Numbered from the stretch's first letter, positions 25,111-35,110 are shown. The stretch: 40,799 nucleotides of DNA from Pseudomonadota bacterium (GCA_023417515.1 JAEZFL010000025.1:1-40799), one strand, 5' to 3'. Numbers and translations: made by a program. The notes: generated by a model from the sequence alone, not told the origin.

Positions 25111-25159
25111 CTTTCGCCCTCCGCTTGGAACCGATCGCCGATCGGGTCACTAGGGCAGG

Positions 25160-26569
25160 ATGACCGACGCCGCCAGCTATCGCCCCGAGCGCGCCATCCT
25201 GGAGCTCGGCGACGACTTCTACGACAAGGTCGAGCCGGCCGACTTCCCGCAGGCGATCCTGCGGTTTCGCAACGACCGCGCGGCGGCGCAAGTGGGACTG
25301 GACGGCCTTAGCGACGAGGAATGGGTGCGGCATTTCGCGCGGTTCGAGGCGCTGCCGGACAATCTCGAGGAGAAGCTCGCGCTTCGCTATCACGGCCACC
25401 AGTTCCGCGCGTACAATCCCGACCTCGGCGACGGGCGCGGATTCCTGTTCGCGCAGATGCGGGATGGGCGCGACCGGCTGATGGACCTCGGCACCAAGGG
25501 CTCGGGGCAGACGCCGTGGAGCCGGTTCGGCGACGGTCGGCTGACCTTGAAGGGCGGGGTACGGGAGATCCTAGCCACCGAGATGCTGGAGGCGCTCGGA
25601 GTCGAGACCAGCCGGACGTTCAGCCTGATCGAGACCGGCGAGGCGCTTCATCGCGGCGACGAGCCCTCCCCGACCCGTTCGGCGGTGCTGGTGCGATTGA
25701 GCCACGGCCACATCCGCATCGGCACGTTCCAGCGGCTCGCCTATCTGGGCCAGGCCGACGCCATGCGCGTGCTGACGGACTATTGCCTGCGCCATTATTA
25801 TGGCGAGGACGGCGGGCCGGACGGGCCGGCGCGGCTGCTCGGCCATGTCGCTTCGAGGACGGCGCGGCTGGCGGCCTCCTATATCGCCGCGGGCTTCGTC
25901 CATGGCGTGCTCAACAGCGACAATATCAACATCACCGCGGAGAGCTTCGACTACGGCCCGTGGCGATGGACGCCGTTCTGGGACGGTAGCTTCACCGCCG
26001 CCTATTTCGACGAGGCCGGACTCTATTCGTTCGGACGGCAGCCGGAGGCGATCCATTGGGACGTGGTTCAGCTTTACCGCTCGCTCGGCCTGATCGCGTC
26101 CGAGGAGGAGATGTTGCCGGCGGTGGAGGCCTTCCCCGAGCATTTCAACCAGGCGCTGCGCTCGGCCATCTTCCGCCGGCTCGGAATCGTGCCGCAGGAG
26201 CTGGAGGCCGATCTGAAGCTGATCGTCGCCATCCAGACGGCGATGGTGGAGGGATCGGTCGAGATCGACCGCTTCTTCTTCGACTGGCGCGGTGGCCGGC
26301 GGCGCGGCCCCTCCCCCGCCGAGGCGGCTTATGAGGACGAGGCGTTCAGAGCGCTGGCCGAGCAGCTTGCCGGCTACGGCGCGGCACCGGGCGCGCTCGA
26401 TCACGATTATTGGTCGGACCCTGCGCCCTGTTCCATGCATATCGACGGGGTCGAGGCGATCTGGGCGCGGATCGACGCCGATGATGACTGGTCGGCCCTC
26501 GAGGCCAAGGTCGCGGCAGTACGGCGAATGGGCGAAGCCTATCGCCGCGTCCCATTGGCGACAGACTGA
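25160..26569 (+). CDS. selO: Protein adenylyltransferase SelO (YdiU family)
   Basis: This 469-residue pseudokinase-fold protein AMPylates Ser, Thr or Tyr of target proteins, with a role in redox homeostasis. Conserved blocks are RYHGHQFRAYNPDLGDGRG, DLGTKGSGQTPWSRFGDGRLTLKGGVREIL, GFVHGVLNSDNINITAESFDYGPW (metal-binding and catalytic region) and the later SDPAPCS. E. coli SelO carries a selenocysteine-replacing cysteine near the C-terminus in some species; here the C-terminus ends RVPLATD without one. It is divergent from yjbR and 65 bases before astD. Location cytoplasmic. Confidence 0.95.
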   Translation: MTDAASYRPERAILELGDDFYDKVEPADFPQAILRFRNDRAAAQVGLDGLSDEEWVRHFARFEALPDNLEEKLALRYHGHQFRAYNPDLGDGRGFLFAQMRDGRDRLMDLGTKGSGQTPWSRFGDGRLTLKGGVREILATEMLEALGVETSRTFSLIETGEALHRGDEPSPTRSAVLVRLSHGHIRIGTFQRLAYLGQADAMRVLTDYCLRHYYGEDGGPDGPARLLGHVASRTARLAASYIAAGFVHGVLNSDNINITAESFDYGPWRWTPFWDGSFTAAYFDEAGLYSFGRQPEAIHWDVVQLYRSLGLIASEEEMLPAVEAFPEHFNQALRSAIFRRLGIVPQELEADLKLIVAIQTAMVEGSVEIDRFFFDWRGGRRRGPSPAEAAYEDEAFRALAEQLAGYGAAPGALDHDYWSDPAPCSMHIDGVEAIWARIDADDDWSALEAKVAAVRRMGEAYRRVPLATD

Positions 26570-26634
26570 CCGCTCCCGCTCCTTGACGTCAAAGCGCCGA
26601 ACATGCTCTCGGGGGCCGCAGGAGAAAATCACAA

Positions 26635-28062
26635 ATGGCGGCAAGCCTCACTTCATATGAGCCGGCGACCGGCGCCGAGCTGTGGACCGGGACGGAAGGC
26701 GACGTCGACGCGGCGGTCGCGGCGGCGCGCGCGGCGTGGCCGGGATGGGCGGCCAAGCCGCTCGCGGTGCGCATCGAGACGGTGCGCCGCTTCGCCAATG
26801 TCGTGCGCGCCAAGCTGGAGCCGTTCGCCGACCTGATCGCGCGCGAGACCGGCAAGCCATTGTGGGAAGTGCGCACCGAGGTCGAAGCCGTCATCAACAA
26901 GGTCGAGATCTCGGTCTCGGCCTATGCCGACCGGACCGCGCAGCGGCGGCTGGAAGGCGCGCTCGGCTCGAAGGTCGCGGTGCGGCACAAGCCGCACGGC
27001 GTGCTTGCCGTGCTCGGACCGTATAATTTCCCGGCGCACCTGCCCAACGGCCACATCGTCCCGGCGCTGATCGCGGGCAATGCGGTCGTGTTCAAGCCGA
27101 GCGAGAAGACTCCGGCGGTCGGCGAATTCCTGACGAAGCTCTACCACGAGGCCGGCGTGCCGGAGGACGTGGTCCAGGTCGTCCAGGGCGGGCCGGAGGT
27201 CGGCAAGGCGCTCGCGGCTCATGGCGACCTCGACGGGCTGCTGTTCACCGGCTCGGCGCGGGCGGGCCTCGCGCTGCACCGCCAGTTCGCGGATACGCCG
27301 AACAAGATCCTTGCGCTGGAGATGGGCGGCAACAATCCGCTGGTCGTGTGGGACTCGACCGACATCGCCGCGGCGGCGACGATCGCGGTCCAGTCGGCAT
27401 TCATGTCGGCCGGGCAGCGCTGCACCGCGGCTCGGCGGCTGATCGTCAGGGACGGCGCCCACGAGCCGCTGGTCGACTCGATCGCCAAGCTCGCCGACAG
27501 GCTGGTCGTCGATCATCCCCATGCGACTCCGGCGCCGTTCATGGGGCCGGTGATCGACAATGGTGCCGCCGACCAGCTTCAGGACGCCTTCCTCGAGCTG
27601 GTCGGGCGCGGCGGGCGGATCATCCGCCGGCTCGATCGGCCAAGCGAGGACCTGCCGTTCCTCACCCCCGCGATCATCGACGTGACCGAGGTCGAGCGGC
27701 GGCCCGACGCGGAGCTGTTCGGGCCGGTGCTTCAGGTGATCCGGGTACCGGACTTCGAGAGCGCGCTCGCCGAGGCGAACGCGACCCGCTACGGCCTCGC
27801 GGCCTCGCTGATCGGCGGAAGCCCGGAGCTGTACGACCGCTTCTGGGCGAATGTCCGCGCCGGCGTGATCAACTGGAACAAGCCGACCAACGGCGCGCCG
27901 TCCAATGCGCCGTTCGGGGGGATCGGCCTCAGCGGCAACCACCGGCCGAGCGCCTATTATGCGGCGGATTACTGCGCCTATCCGGTGACCAGCTCAGAGG
28001 GCGAGAGCGCCCGCGCCTCGATCGGCGTGGGGCTGAGGGACCCGAACGAGATCGAGGGATAA
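26635..28062 (+). CDS. astD: Succinylglutamate-semialdehyde dehydrogenase
   Basis: A 475-residue aldehyde dehydrogenase. The N-terminal SYEPATGAELWTGTEGDVDAAVAAA and VLGPYNFPAHLPNGHIVPALIAGNAVVFKPSEKTP are typical of AstD, the catalytic cysteine lies in SAGQRCTAARR, and the end NAPFGGIGLSGNHRPSAYYAADYCAYPV matches AstD closely. It oxidises N-succinylglutamate semialdehyde with NAD in the AST arginine-degradation pathway. AGGAGAAAA precedes the ATG. None of astA, astB or astE is in the window, so the rest of the pathway must lie elsewhere or be missing. Confidence 0.93.
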   Translation: MAASLTSYEPATGAELWTGTEGDVDAAVAAARAAWPGWAAKPLAVRIETVRRFANVVRAKLEPFADLIARETGKPLWEVRTEVEAVINKVEISVSAYADRTAQRRLEGALGSKVAVRHKPHGVLAVLGPYNFPAHLPNGHIVPALIAGNAVVFKPSEKTPAVGEFLTKLYHEAGVPEDVVQVVQGGPEVGKALAAHGDLDGLLFTGSARAGLALHRQFADTPNKILALEMGGNNPLVVWDSTDIAAAATIAVQSAFMSAGQRCTAARRLIVRDGAHEPLVDSIAKLADRLVVDHPHATPAPFMGPVIDNGAADQLQDAFLELVGRGGRIIRRLDRPSEDLPFLTPAIIDVTEVERRPDAELFGPVLQVIRVPDFESALAEANATRYGLAASLIGGSPELYDRFWANVRAGVINWNKPTNGAPSNAPFGGIGLSGNHRPSAYYAADYCAYPVTSSEGESARASIGVGLRDPNEIEG

Positions 28063-28068
28063 GTCCTA

Positions 28069-28205
28069 AATCCTCCCTGTGAAGCGGAGCTTCATGGGTA
28101 GGGGGACCGCTCGCGAAGCGAGTGGTGCAGGGGCAAAACTGCGCCTCGCCCCTCCACCGCCTTCGGCGGTCCCCCTCCCCATCGCCTTCGGCGACAGGGA
28201 GGATT
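28069..28205. repeat. 138-base palindromic intergenic element
   Basis: Outer arms AATCCTCCCTGT (28069-28080) and ACAGGGAGGATT (28194-28205) match exactly. Inside are smaller hairpins: GAAGC/GCTTC, CGCTcgcgAAGCG-like, CCGCC/GGCGG and TCGCC/GGCGA, giving a cloverleaf-like fold. It fills the convergent gap between astD and the prolyl oligopeptidase and could also act as terminator for both. The GACCGC...GGTG...GGGG pattern recurs in rnr (40682-40740). Confidence 0.85.
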
Positions 28206-28214
28206 CTTTCGGGC

Positions 28215-30383
28215 TTACCCGCGCTCGCCGGAGCGGGCGGGCTGCGCCTCCTCGTCGTCGACGAGGCGCTTGGTGGCGTAGATATATTCGAGCGCGACCC
28301 GGCGGGCGCTTTCGCGCAGGTTCGCCGCGGCCGAGTGGCCGCCGTCGATATTCTCGTAATAATAATAAGGCTGGCCCAGCTGGGCGAGGCGCGCCGCGGC
28401 GCGGCGGCCATGGCCCGGATGGACCCGGTCGTCCTTGGTCGAGGTGAGGATGAAGGGGGTCGGATAGGTCCGCCCCGGGATCAGCCGCTGATAGGGCGAA
28501 TAGGCCTCGATCCAGGCGCGCTGCTCGGGAATTCGCGGGTCGCCATATTCGCCGATCCAGGACGCGCCGGCGCTCATCGTGTGGTAGCGCAGCATGTCGA
28601 ACAGGGGCACCTGCACGATCGCCGCGTTGAACAACTCGGGGCGCTGGGTGATCGCGGTGCCCACCAGGAGCCCGCCCTGGCTTCCGCCGACCACTCCGAG
28701 GTGGCGCGGCGAGGTGATCCGGCGGCGGATGAGGTCCTCGGCGACCGCGATATAATCGTCCCAGGTGCGCTGCTTGTTGGCGCCTTGAGCGGTCTGGTGC
28801 CATTCGGGGCCGAACTCGCCGCCGCCGCGCAGGTTGGCGACGACATAGGCGTTGCCCTGCTCGAGCCACAAAGCGCCCATCGTGCCCGAATAGGACGGCA
28901 CCTGGCTGACCTGAAAGCCGCCATAGCCGTAGAGGAGGGTCGGGGTGGAGCCGTCCATCGGCATGTTGCGCGGGCGGACGACGAAATAGGGAATGCGCGT
29001 GCCGTCGCGCGACACCGCCTCGTGCTGCTCGACGATATGGTTGGCCGCGTTGAAGCGCGCCGGAGTCGTCTTGATCGTCTCGAGCCGGCCGCTGGCGCCG
29101 TCATAATGCCACAGGCTGTTGGGCGTCAGGTAATCGGCGACGCTGAACATCGCCTGGTCCGACTGGTCGTCGGCGGCGGCGATCCCGATCGTGGTGTTGG
29201 CGGGAAGCGCGATCGGCCGCGAGGTCCAGCGGCCGTCGTCGAAGCTCATCGCCACGGCGCGCCCGCGGACATTGTCGAGGATGGTGACGATCAGCGAATC
29301 GCGTGTGGTCGCGAGGCCCCTCAGGGTCTGGCGCTCGCCCGGTGCCCAGACCAGGCTCGGACGCGCGGCGTTGGGGTCGCGCTTCCACTCGTCGAGGTCG
29401 TAGCTGACGATGGCGTCGGCCGGGAAACGGGTGCCGTGGCTCTCCCAGGCCTCGTCGGAATGGACGAGCAGGCGGCCGTCGACGATGCCCGCAGGGTTGG
29501 CCTTGGGCGGCAGGTTTAGCTTCACCAGCCGGTCGCCGACGCGGACATGATATTCGCCGTTGAAGAAGTCGACGCCGCGGCGGAAGCCGATGGCGTGGAC
29601 CCGGCCGGCCGAGTCGCGAAGCACGACCGGTCCCGCCTGGACGTCCTGAGCGGTGCCGCGGAACACTTCCTCGGCCTGGTCGAGACTCTGGCCGCGGCGC
29701 AGCTGCTTGACCACGAACGGATAGCCGGACGCGGTCATCGTGCCCGGGCCCCACTCGCGGGCGACGAGGATCGTGTCCTGGTCGACCCAGGTGACGCTCT
29801 GCTTGCCGACCGGCAGGCGGAAGCCGCCGGGCACGAACTGCCTGGTCCGGGTGTCGAACTCGCGGATCTCGACCGCGTCGCGGCCGCCGTCGGAGAGGAC
29901 GACGAGGCAGCGGGTCTCCTCGGGCGGGAGGCATTGCGCGCCGCGATAGACCCAGTTGCCGTTCTCCGCCGCGCTCAGGGCATCGATGTCGAGGATCGTC
30001 TCCCATTGCGGGTTGTCGGTGCGGTAGCTGTCGAGCGTCGTGCGCCGCCAGATGCCGCGGACGTGATTCTCGTCCTGCCAGAAATTGTGGAGGCCGTCGG
30101 GGCGGAAGCTGACGCCCGGGATGCGGTCGCGGGCCTGAAGGATCTGGAGCGCGCGGTCGTGCATCTGCTGGTAGCGCGGGTCCGACGTCAGGACTCCGAG
30201 GGTGCGCTCATTCTCCGCACGCGCCCAGGCGAGCGCGCGCTCGCCCTCGATCTCGTCGAGATAGGAGAATTCGTAATCCTCGGCCGCGGCCGGCGCTGCG
30301 GCCTGGTTCGATTGAGCGTTCACCGCCGAAGTCACCGTCAAAGCCGCCACCGCACAGCCCAAAAACGCCTTTCTGCCAACCAT
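28215..30383 (-). CDS. Prolyl oligopeptidase-family serine peptidase, exported (S9A)
   Basis: A 722-residue exported peptidase: signal peptide MVGRKAFLGCAVAALTVTSAVNAQ, a seven-bladed propeller-like N-terminal part (about residues 40-420) and the hydrolase domain. The nucleophile is S568 in VVGGSQGGLLVG, with TSTKDDRVHPGHG (Asp) and H683 in IDGGHSAAA completing the triad. The longer upstream frame begins MLKQVQHD, a known translation of REP DNA, so the start is set at ATG 30383. It cleaves short proline-containing peptides in the periplasm. Convergent with astD. Confidence 0.93.
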   Translation of the reverse strand: MVGRKAFLGCAVAALTVTSAVNAQSNQAAAPAAAEDYEFSYLDEIEGERALAWARAENERTLGVLTSDPRYQQMHDRALQILQARDRIPGVSFRPDGLHNFWQDENHVRGIWRRTTLDSYRTDNPQWETILDIDALSAAENGNWVYRGAQCLPPEETRCLVVLSDGGRDAVEIREFDTRTRQFVPGGFRLPVGKQSVTWVDQDTILVAREWGPGTMTASGYPFVVKQLRRGQSLDQAEEVFRGTAQDVQAGPVVLRDSAGRVHAIGFRRGVDFFNGEYHVRVGDRLVKLNLPPKANPAGIVDGRLLVHSDEAWESHGTRFPADAIVSYDLDEWKRDPNAARPSLVWAPGERQTLRGLATTRDSLIVTILDNVRGRAVAMSFDDGRWTSRPIALPANTTIGIAAADDQSDQAMFSVADYLTPNSLWHYDGASGRLETIKTTPARFNAANHIVEQHEAVSRDGTRIPYFVVRPRNMPMDGSTPTLLYGYGGFQVSQVPSYSGTMGALWLEQGNAYVVANLRGGGEFGPEWHQTAQGANKQRTWDDYIAVAEDLIRRRITSPRHLGVVGGSQGGLLVGTAITQRPELFNAAIVQVPLFDMLRYHTMSAGASWIGEYGDPRIPEQRAWIEAYSPYQRLIPGRTYPTPFILTSTKDDRVHPGHGRRAAARLAQLGQPYYYYENIDGGHSAAANLRESARRVALEYIYATKRLVDDEEAQPARSGERG

Positions 30384-30464
30384 GTCGCCCCTCCGGTTCG
30401 TTGTTTGGCGGGAGGGGTAACGGGGCCGTTTGAGAGTGGCAATACGCTCGGCTCTCCCGCCACC

Positions 30465-30546
30465 GTCATGCTGAACTTGTTTCAGCATCCATTTTCGAGC
30501 TGCGGCGCGGGCGGAGAAATGGACCCTGAAACAAGTTCAGGGTGAC
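30465..30546. repeat. REP-type inverted repeat, prolyl oligopeptidase upstream
   Basis: GTCATGCTGAACTTGTTTCA... (30465-30494) faces its imperfect complement ending ...GTTCAGGGTGAC (30517-30546). This is the intergenic sequence often mis-translated as MLKQVQHD at starts of genes. It lies 82 bases upstream of the peptidase ATG and 50 bases after the dnaB stop. Confidence 0.85.
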
Positions 30547-30590
30547 GGTGGCGGTTCAGGGTGACGGTGGCGGTTTCAGGGTGACGGTCG
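30536..30590. repeat. Short tandem repeat, TTCAGGGTGACGGTGGCGG x2 plus partial
   Basis: The end of the REP element is repeated in tandem: TTCAGGGTGACGGTGGCGG occurs at 30536-30554 and 30555-30573, followed after one extra T by TTCAGGGTGACGGTCG at 30575-30590. The copies match exactly over the first 14 bases. It is probably slippage of the repeat end and ends six bases before the dnaB stop. Confidence 0.85.
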
Positions 30591-30595
30591 GCGCT

Positions 30596-32104
<1,509 letters not shown>

Positions 32105-32403
32105 CGCGCTACTTAAGCGGACAGACTCGACCGGCTCAACCCCGAGGCGGGCGACGGGCGTGGACCGATTTGTGGATGTTTCATGTGCAAGCTCCGATGC
32201 TCCAGCGCGGAGCCCGATGTTCACCGATGTTCCCACTGGCCATGGACGTTTCGGCGGCTGCGATTCCGGGCGATTTCAAAGAGCGTTGCGGGCAACCCGA
32301 CCGACTCGGACCCCGGTGGAACAATAGCAGAACATCGCATCGTAGGAAAGGCCGTTCGCCGGCGGGGCTGGCAAGCGCATGCTGCACCCGCTAACAACCC
32401 GCA
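32105..32403. other. Divergent intergenic region between dnaB and UPF0262 gene
   Basis: About 300 bases without a gene. No tRNA or small RNA is recognisable. It must hold the promoters of both flanking genes. It contains a GAAC-N7-GAAC motif (32319-32333) of the alphaproteobacterial LexA-box form and a near miss GTTC-N6-GTTC at 32219-32232. No strong hairpin or repeat is seen. Confidence 0.6.
32319..32333. promoter_or_regulatory. Possible LexA (SOS) box
   Basis: GAAC-AATAGCA-GAAC matches the direct-repeat GAAC-N7-GAAC operator bound by alphaproteobacterial LexA. It is 71 bases before the UPF0262 start and 215 bases before the dnaB start. About one such match is expected by chance in this much sequence, so the intergenic position is the only support. 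Confidence 0.3.
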
Positions 32404-32925
32404 ATGGGCGAGCCCCGCATCATCGCGATCGACCTCGACGAGCGATCGATCATCCGGCGCAATGCGGACATCGAGCAGGAGCGGCGAGTCGCCATCTTCG
32501 ACCTGCTCGAGGGCAATCATTTCGACGTCGCCGGCCAGGACGGGCCGTTCCGGGTCAAGCTGCGGGTCGAGGAGGGCCGGCTGGCCATCGACCTTGCGGA
32601 CACGAACGGCAAGGCGCTCGACACGATCCGACTCGGCCTCGCCCGCTTCCGCCGGCCGGTCCGCGAATATTTCCACATTTGCGACGCCTATTTCAAAGCG
32701 GTGCGATCGGGCGATCCCAAGGGCATCGAGACGATCGACATGGCGCGGCGCGGGCTCCACAACGAATCGGCGGAGCTGCTCAAGGAGTGCTTCGCCGAGC
32801 GCGACGTAGAGGTCGATTTCGACACGGCGCGGCGGCTGTTCACCTTGATCTGCGTGCTTCACATCAAGGCGTCGATGACGGCGGTTGACTCGCCAGGCGC
32901 CAGCCCCGCATCCAGTGCGGGATGA
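32404..32925 (+). CDS. UPF0262-family protein
   Basis: A 173-residue cytoplasmic protein matching UPF0262: RIIAIDLDERSIIRRNADIEQERRVAIFDLLEGN at the start, then PFRVKLRVEEGRLAIDL, LGLARFRRPVREYFHICDAYFKAVRSGDPKGIETIDMARRGLHNE. The family is almost confined to alphaproteobacteria and has no known function. The last ~15 residues (VDSPGASPASSAG) extend beyond the conserved part. Its TGA overlaps the next gene's ATG by four bases. Confidence 0.93.
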   Translation: MGEPRIIAIDLDERSIIRRNADIEQERRVAIFDLLEGNHFDVAGQDGPFRVKLRVEEGRLAIDLADTNGKALDTIRLGLARFRRPVREYFHICDAYFKAVRSGDPKGIETIDMARRGLHNESAELLKECFAERDVEVDFDTARRLFTLICVLHIKASMTAVDSPGASPASSAG

Positions 32926-33308
32926 GGACGCGCCTCTCCCTCCTCTGCCTGACCCTACTGGCCGCCTGCCAGACCAGCTCCCGACCTTATGCGCCGGTCG
33001 ACACCGTGCGCTATTCCGCCATCGGCGGGGAGCCGTTCTGGATGGTGACGATCGGCGACGACCGAATCGTCCTTCGCATCGGCCAGGCCGGAAGCGGGGT
33101 TCGCGACATCGCCTATCCGCGCACTTTGCCGGTCACCCAGGGCAATCTGATCCGCTGGCAGTCGGGCCAAGGCACCGCGGTGATCACCGTCGAAGCGCGT
33201 CGGATGCCCGCGGCGTGCGAACAAGGCGGCCGGCGCTACGAGGACCATGTCCGGGTCATGCTGAGCGGGCGGGTGCTCGAAGGCTGCGGCGGCCGGCTGC
33301 TGCGATAG
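32922..33308 (+). CDS. COG3650-like lipoprotein
   Basis: A 128-residue lipoprotein: the signal ends LTLLAAC with the lipidated cysteine at position 16. The mature part begins with a Ser/Pro linker and has YSAIGGEPFWMVTIGDD, typical of the small lipoprotein family COG3650/YcgJ-like, then three strands and a pair of cysteines (MPAACEQ and LEGCGG). Function unknown, located at a membrane. It overlaps the UPF0262 gene as ATGA and was probably co-translated. Confidence 0.85.
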   Translation: MRTRLSLLCLTLLAACQTSSRPYAPVDTVRYSAIGGEPFWMVTIGDDRIVLRIGQAGSGVRDIAYPRTLPVTQGNLIRWQSGQGTAVITVEARRMPAACEQGGRRYEDHVRVMLSGRVLEGCGGRLLR

Positions 33309-33406
33309 GTTCGCCGAGCGTGAGGCAATGGCGTTCGCCGCCTTTGCGTCGCCGTCCTGCCTTATTCTCGGCGGAGCTTGGGGACTGCTAATCTAGGGAG
33401 TCCTCG

Positions 33407-34300
33407 ATGCCGTCGTTCATGCGCCAGCTGGCGCTGCTCCTCGCACTTCTTCTGGTCTCAGCGCCCGCCGCCGCCGATCTGACTCTCGACGCAGCCAGTG
33501 GCTGGATCATCGATGCGCAGGTGAACGGCGTGCCAGTCCGGCTTCGGGTCGACCCGTCCGCTCCCGGCTATATCATCCTCAACCCGGGAGCGGTGCGAAG
33601 GATCGGCCTTCGCGAATCCATGACTCGGGCACAGACCTTTGTCGGACCGGTGCGCCTGCGCGGCTCGACAAAGGCGGCCGATGTGGCCCTCGGCGGGGGC
33701 GTTTCGGAACGGCGTCTCCTGTGGTGGGATCGCGACGTCGTCAACGGGGCCGACGGCATCGTCAGCATGGCAGACCTGCCGTACGACGCGGTGACCCTGA
33801 GTCTCGCCGAGCCGCGCCCCAGCGAGCGGCTGCTGCGCTTGCCGATGACCTTCGAGCGAAATTCGGGCCTCATCCACCGGCTATCACTGGATGGGCAGGA
33901 GATCATCGTCACCATCTCGCTGAACAAGCCGCAGTCGATGGCGACGGCCGCGGCCGGTGGGCTGATCGCACGACACCACGAGGGCACCTGGGCCGGCGAG
34001 GCGCGCCAGCAGCCGATCAGCTTCGGCGTGGAGCGACCGGTGAGGCCGCTCGCGCTTGGCCATCCCCTGCCGCTCGCCGGACTGGCCGTCCGCGAAATGC
34101 TCGTCCGCACCCGGGACAATCGCGGCAATGTCGACCTGCCGCCCGAGGCCGGAGCGGATCCGGACGAGGTGGTCGTTACGGCGCAGAGCGGACGGCAGCG
34201 GTCCCGCTATATTCTCACGCTCGGGCGGGACTGGCTGTCAGCCTGCAGCAGCATCATCTGGGATAATCGCACCCGGATCATGACGCTGAACTGCGCGTGA
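33407..34300 (+). CDS. Exported retropepsin-like protein, possible inactive protease
   Basis: A 297-residue protein with a signal peptide (MPSFMRQLALLLALLLVSAPAAA). The segment VNGVPVRLRVDPSAPGYIILNPGAVRRIGL has the layout of a retropepsin-like aspartyl protease strand (substrate-binding GV.V...VDTGA..), but the usual D-[ST]-G is D49-P-S-A here, so a catalytic role is doubtful. The second half (LIIVTISLNKPQSMATAAAGGLIARHH and VDLPPEAGAD) has the look of the second lobe. AGGGAG lies before the ATG at 33407. Function unknown. Confidence 0.78.
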   Translation: MPSFMRQLALLLALLLVSAPAAADLTLDAASGWIIDAQVNGVPVRLRVDPSAPGYIILNPGAVRRIGLRESMTRAQTFVGPVRLRGSTKAADVALGGGVSERRLLWWDRDVVNGADGIVSMADLPYDAVTLSLAEPRPSERLLRLPMTFERNSGLIHRLSLDGQEIIVTISLNKPQSMATAAAGGLIARHHEGTWAGEARQQPISFGVERPVRPLALGHPLPLAGLAVREMLVRTRDNRGNVDLPPEAGADPDEVVVTAQSGRQRSRYILTLGRDWLSACSSIIWDNRTRIMTLNCA

Positions 34301-34401
34301 TGCGCGCTGGGCACTGGCCAAGGGCCCGTCCTTCCTTCTAACCAGAAAGACAGCAAGGCCGGGGCTTCGAGCGCTCAGGCTATCGGTTGAGGGGAAGCTG
34401 A

Positions 34402-34953
34402 GTGATCCTGTCGGACGCATCCATCCGCGAGCGCGCGCAGAGCCAGGGCATGATCGAGCCGTTCGTCGAGGCGCAGCGGCGGGAGGGGTGCATCAGCTAC
34501 GGCCTGTCCTCCTACGGCTATGACGCGCGGGTGGCGGACGAGTTCAAGATCTTCACCAATGTCGACAGCGCCACCGTCGACCCCAAGGACTTCGCCCAGA
34601 ACAGCTTCGTCGACCGCCAGACCGACGTGTGCATCATCCCGCCCAACAGCTTCGCGCTGGCGCGGACGGTGGAGTATTTTCGAATCCCGCGCGACCTGCT
34701 GGTCATCTGCCTCGGCAAGTCGACCTATGCGCGCTGCGGGATCATCGTGAACGTGACCCCGCTCGAGCCCGGCTGGGAGGGCCATGTCACGCTGGAGTTC
34801 AGCAACACCACCCCCCTGCCCGCCAAGGTCTATGCCAACGAGGGCGCATGCCAGTTCCTGTTCCTTCAGGGCGACCGCCCGTGCGAGACGAGCTACGCGG
34901 ACCGCGCCGGCAAATATATGGGCCAGCGTGGAGTCACGCTGCCGAAGCTTTGA
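34402..34953 (+). CDS. dcd: dCTP deaminase
   Basis: A 183-residue homotrimeric deaminase that converts dCTP to dUTP. It matches the dCTP deaminase form: ILSDASIRERAQSQGMIEPF at the start, ISYGLSSYGYDARVADEF, LGKSTYARCGIIVNVTPLEPGWEGHVTLEFSNTTPLP (catalytic glutamate in HVTLEFSN). GTG start at 34402 with GAGGGGAAG ahead. Cytoplasmic pyrimidine metabolism feeding dTMP synthesis. Confidence 0.95.
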   Translation: MILSDASIRERAQSQGMIEPFVEAQRREGCISYGLSSYGYDARVADEFKIFTNVDSATVDPKDFAQNSFVDRQTDVCIIPPNSFALARTVEYFRIPRDLLVICLGKSTYARCGIIVNVTPLEPGWEGHVTLEFSNTTPLPAKVYANEGACQFLFLQGDRPCETSYADRAGKYMGQRGVTLPKL

Positions 34954-35060
34954 TTCTTCAAGACCAGGCCCGGTTGCACCCTGAAATCGATTGACCAGCC
35001 GCAAGATCAAACTGCTGCTCTACTTGCCCTGATCGGGCGATTCCCTTACCTTCGATTGTC

Positions 35061-35090
35061 CCGGTTTGGCGCGAGCAGTCGCGCGACCGG
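35061..35090. promoter_or_regulatory. Leader hairpin just before the subtilase gene
   Basis: GCGCGA (35069-35074) and TCGCGC (35079-35084) pair around the tetraloop GCAG. Outer bases CCGGT (35061-35065) and ACCGG (35086-35090) extend the stem across a small internal loop. It lies 20 bases upstream of the start codon and directly before the AAGGGGGAGG ribosome-binding site. It could act in transcription termination or translation control; this is inferred from position only. Confidence 0.4.
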
Positions 35091-35110
35091 ACACAAGGGG
35101 GAGGCGCGCG

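Noticed and set aside
30384..30488. N-terminal extension of the prolyl oligopeptidase beginning MLKQVQHD
   Set aside because: This is translated REP repeat DNA; the signal peptide at 30383 marks the true start.
32219..32232. GTTC-N6-GTTC as a second LexA site
   Set aside because: Spacer is six, not seven, so it does not fit the alphaproteobacterial consensus.
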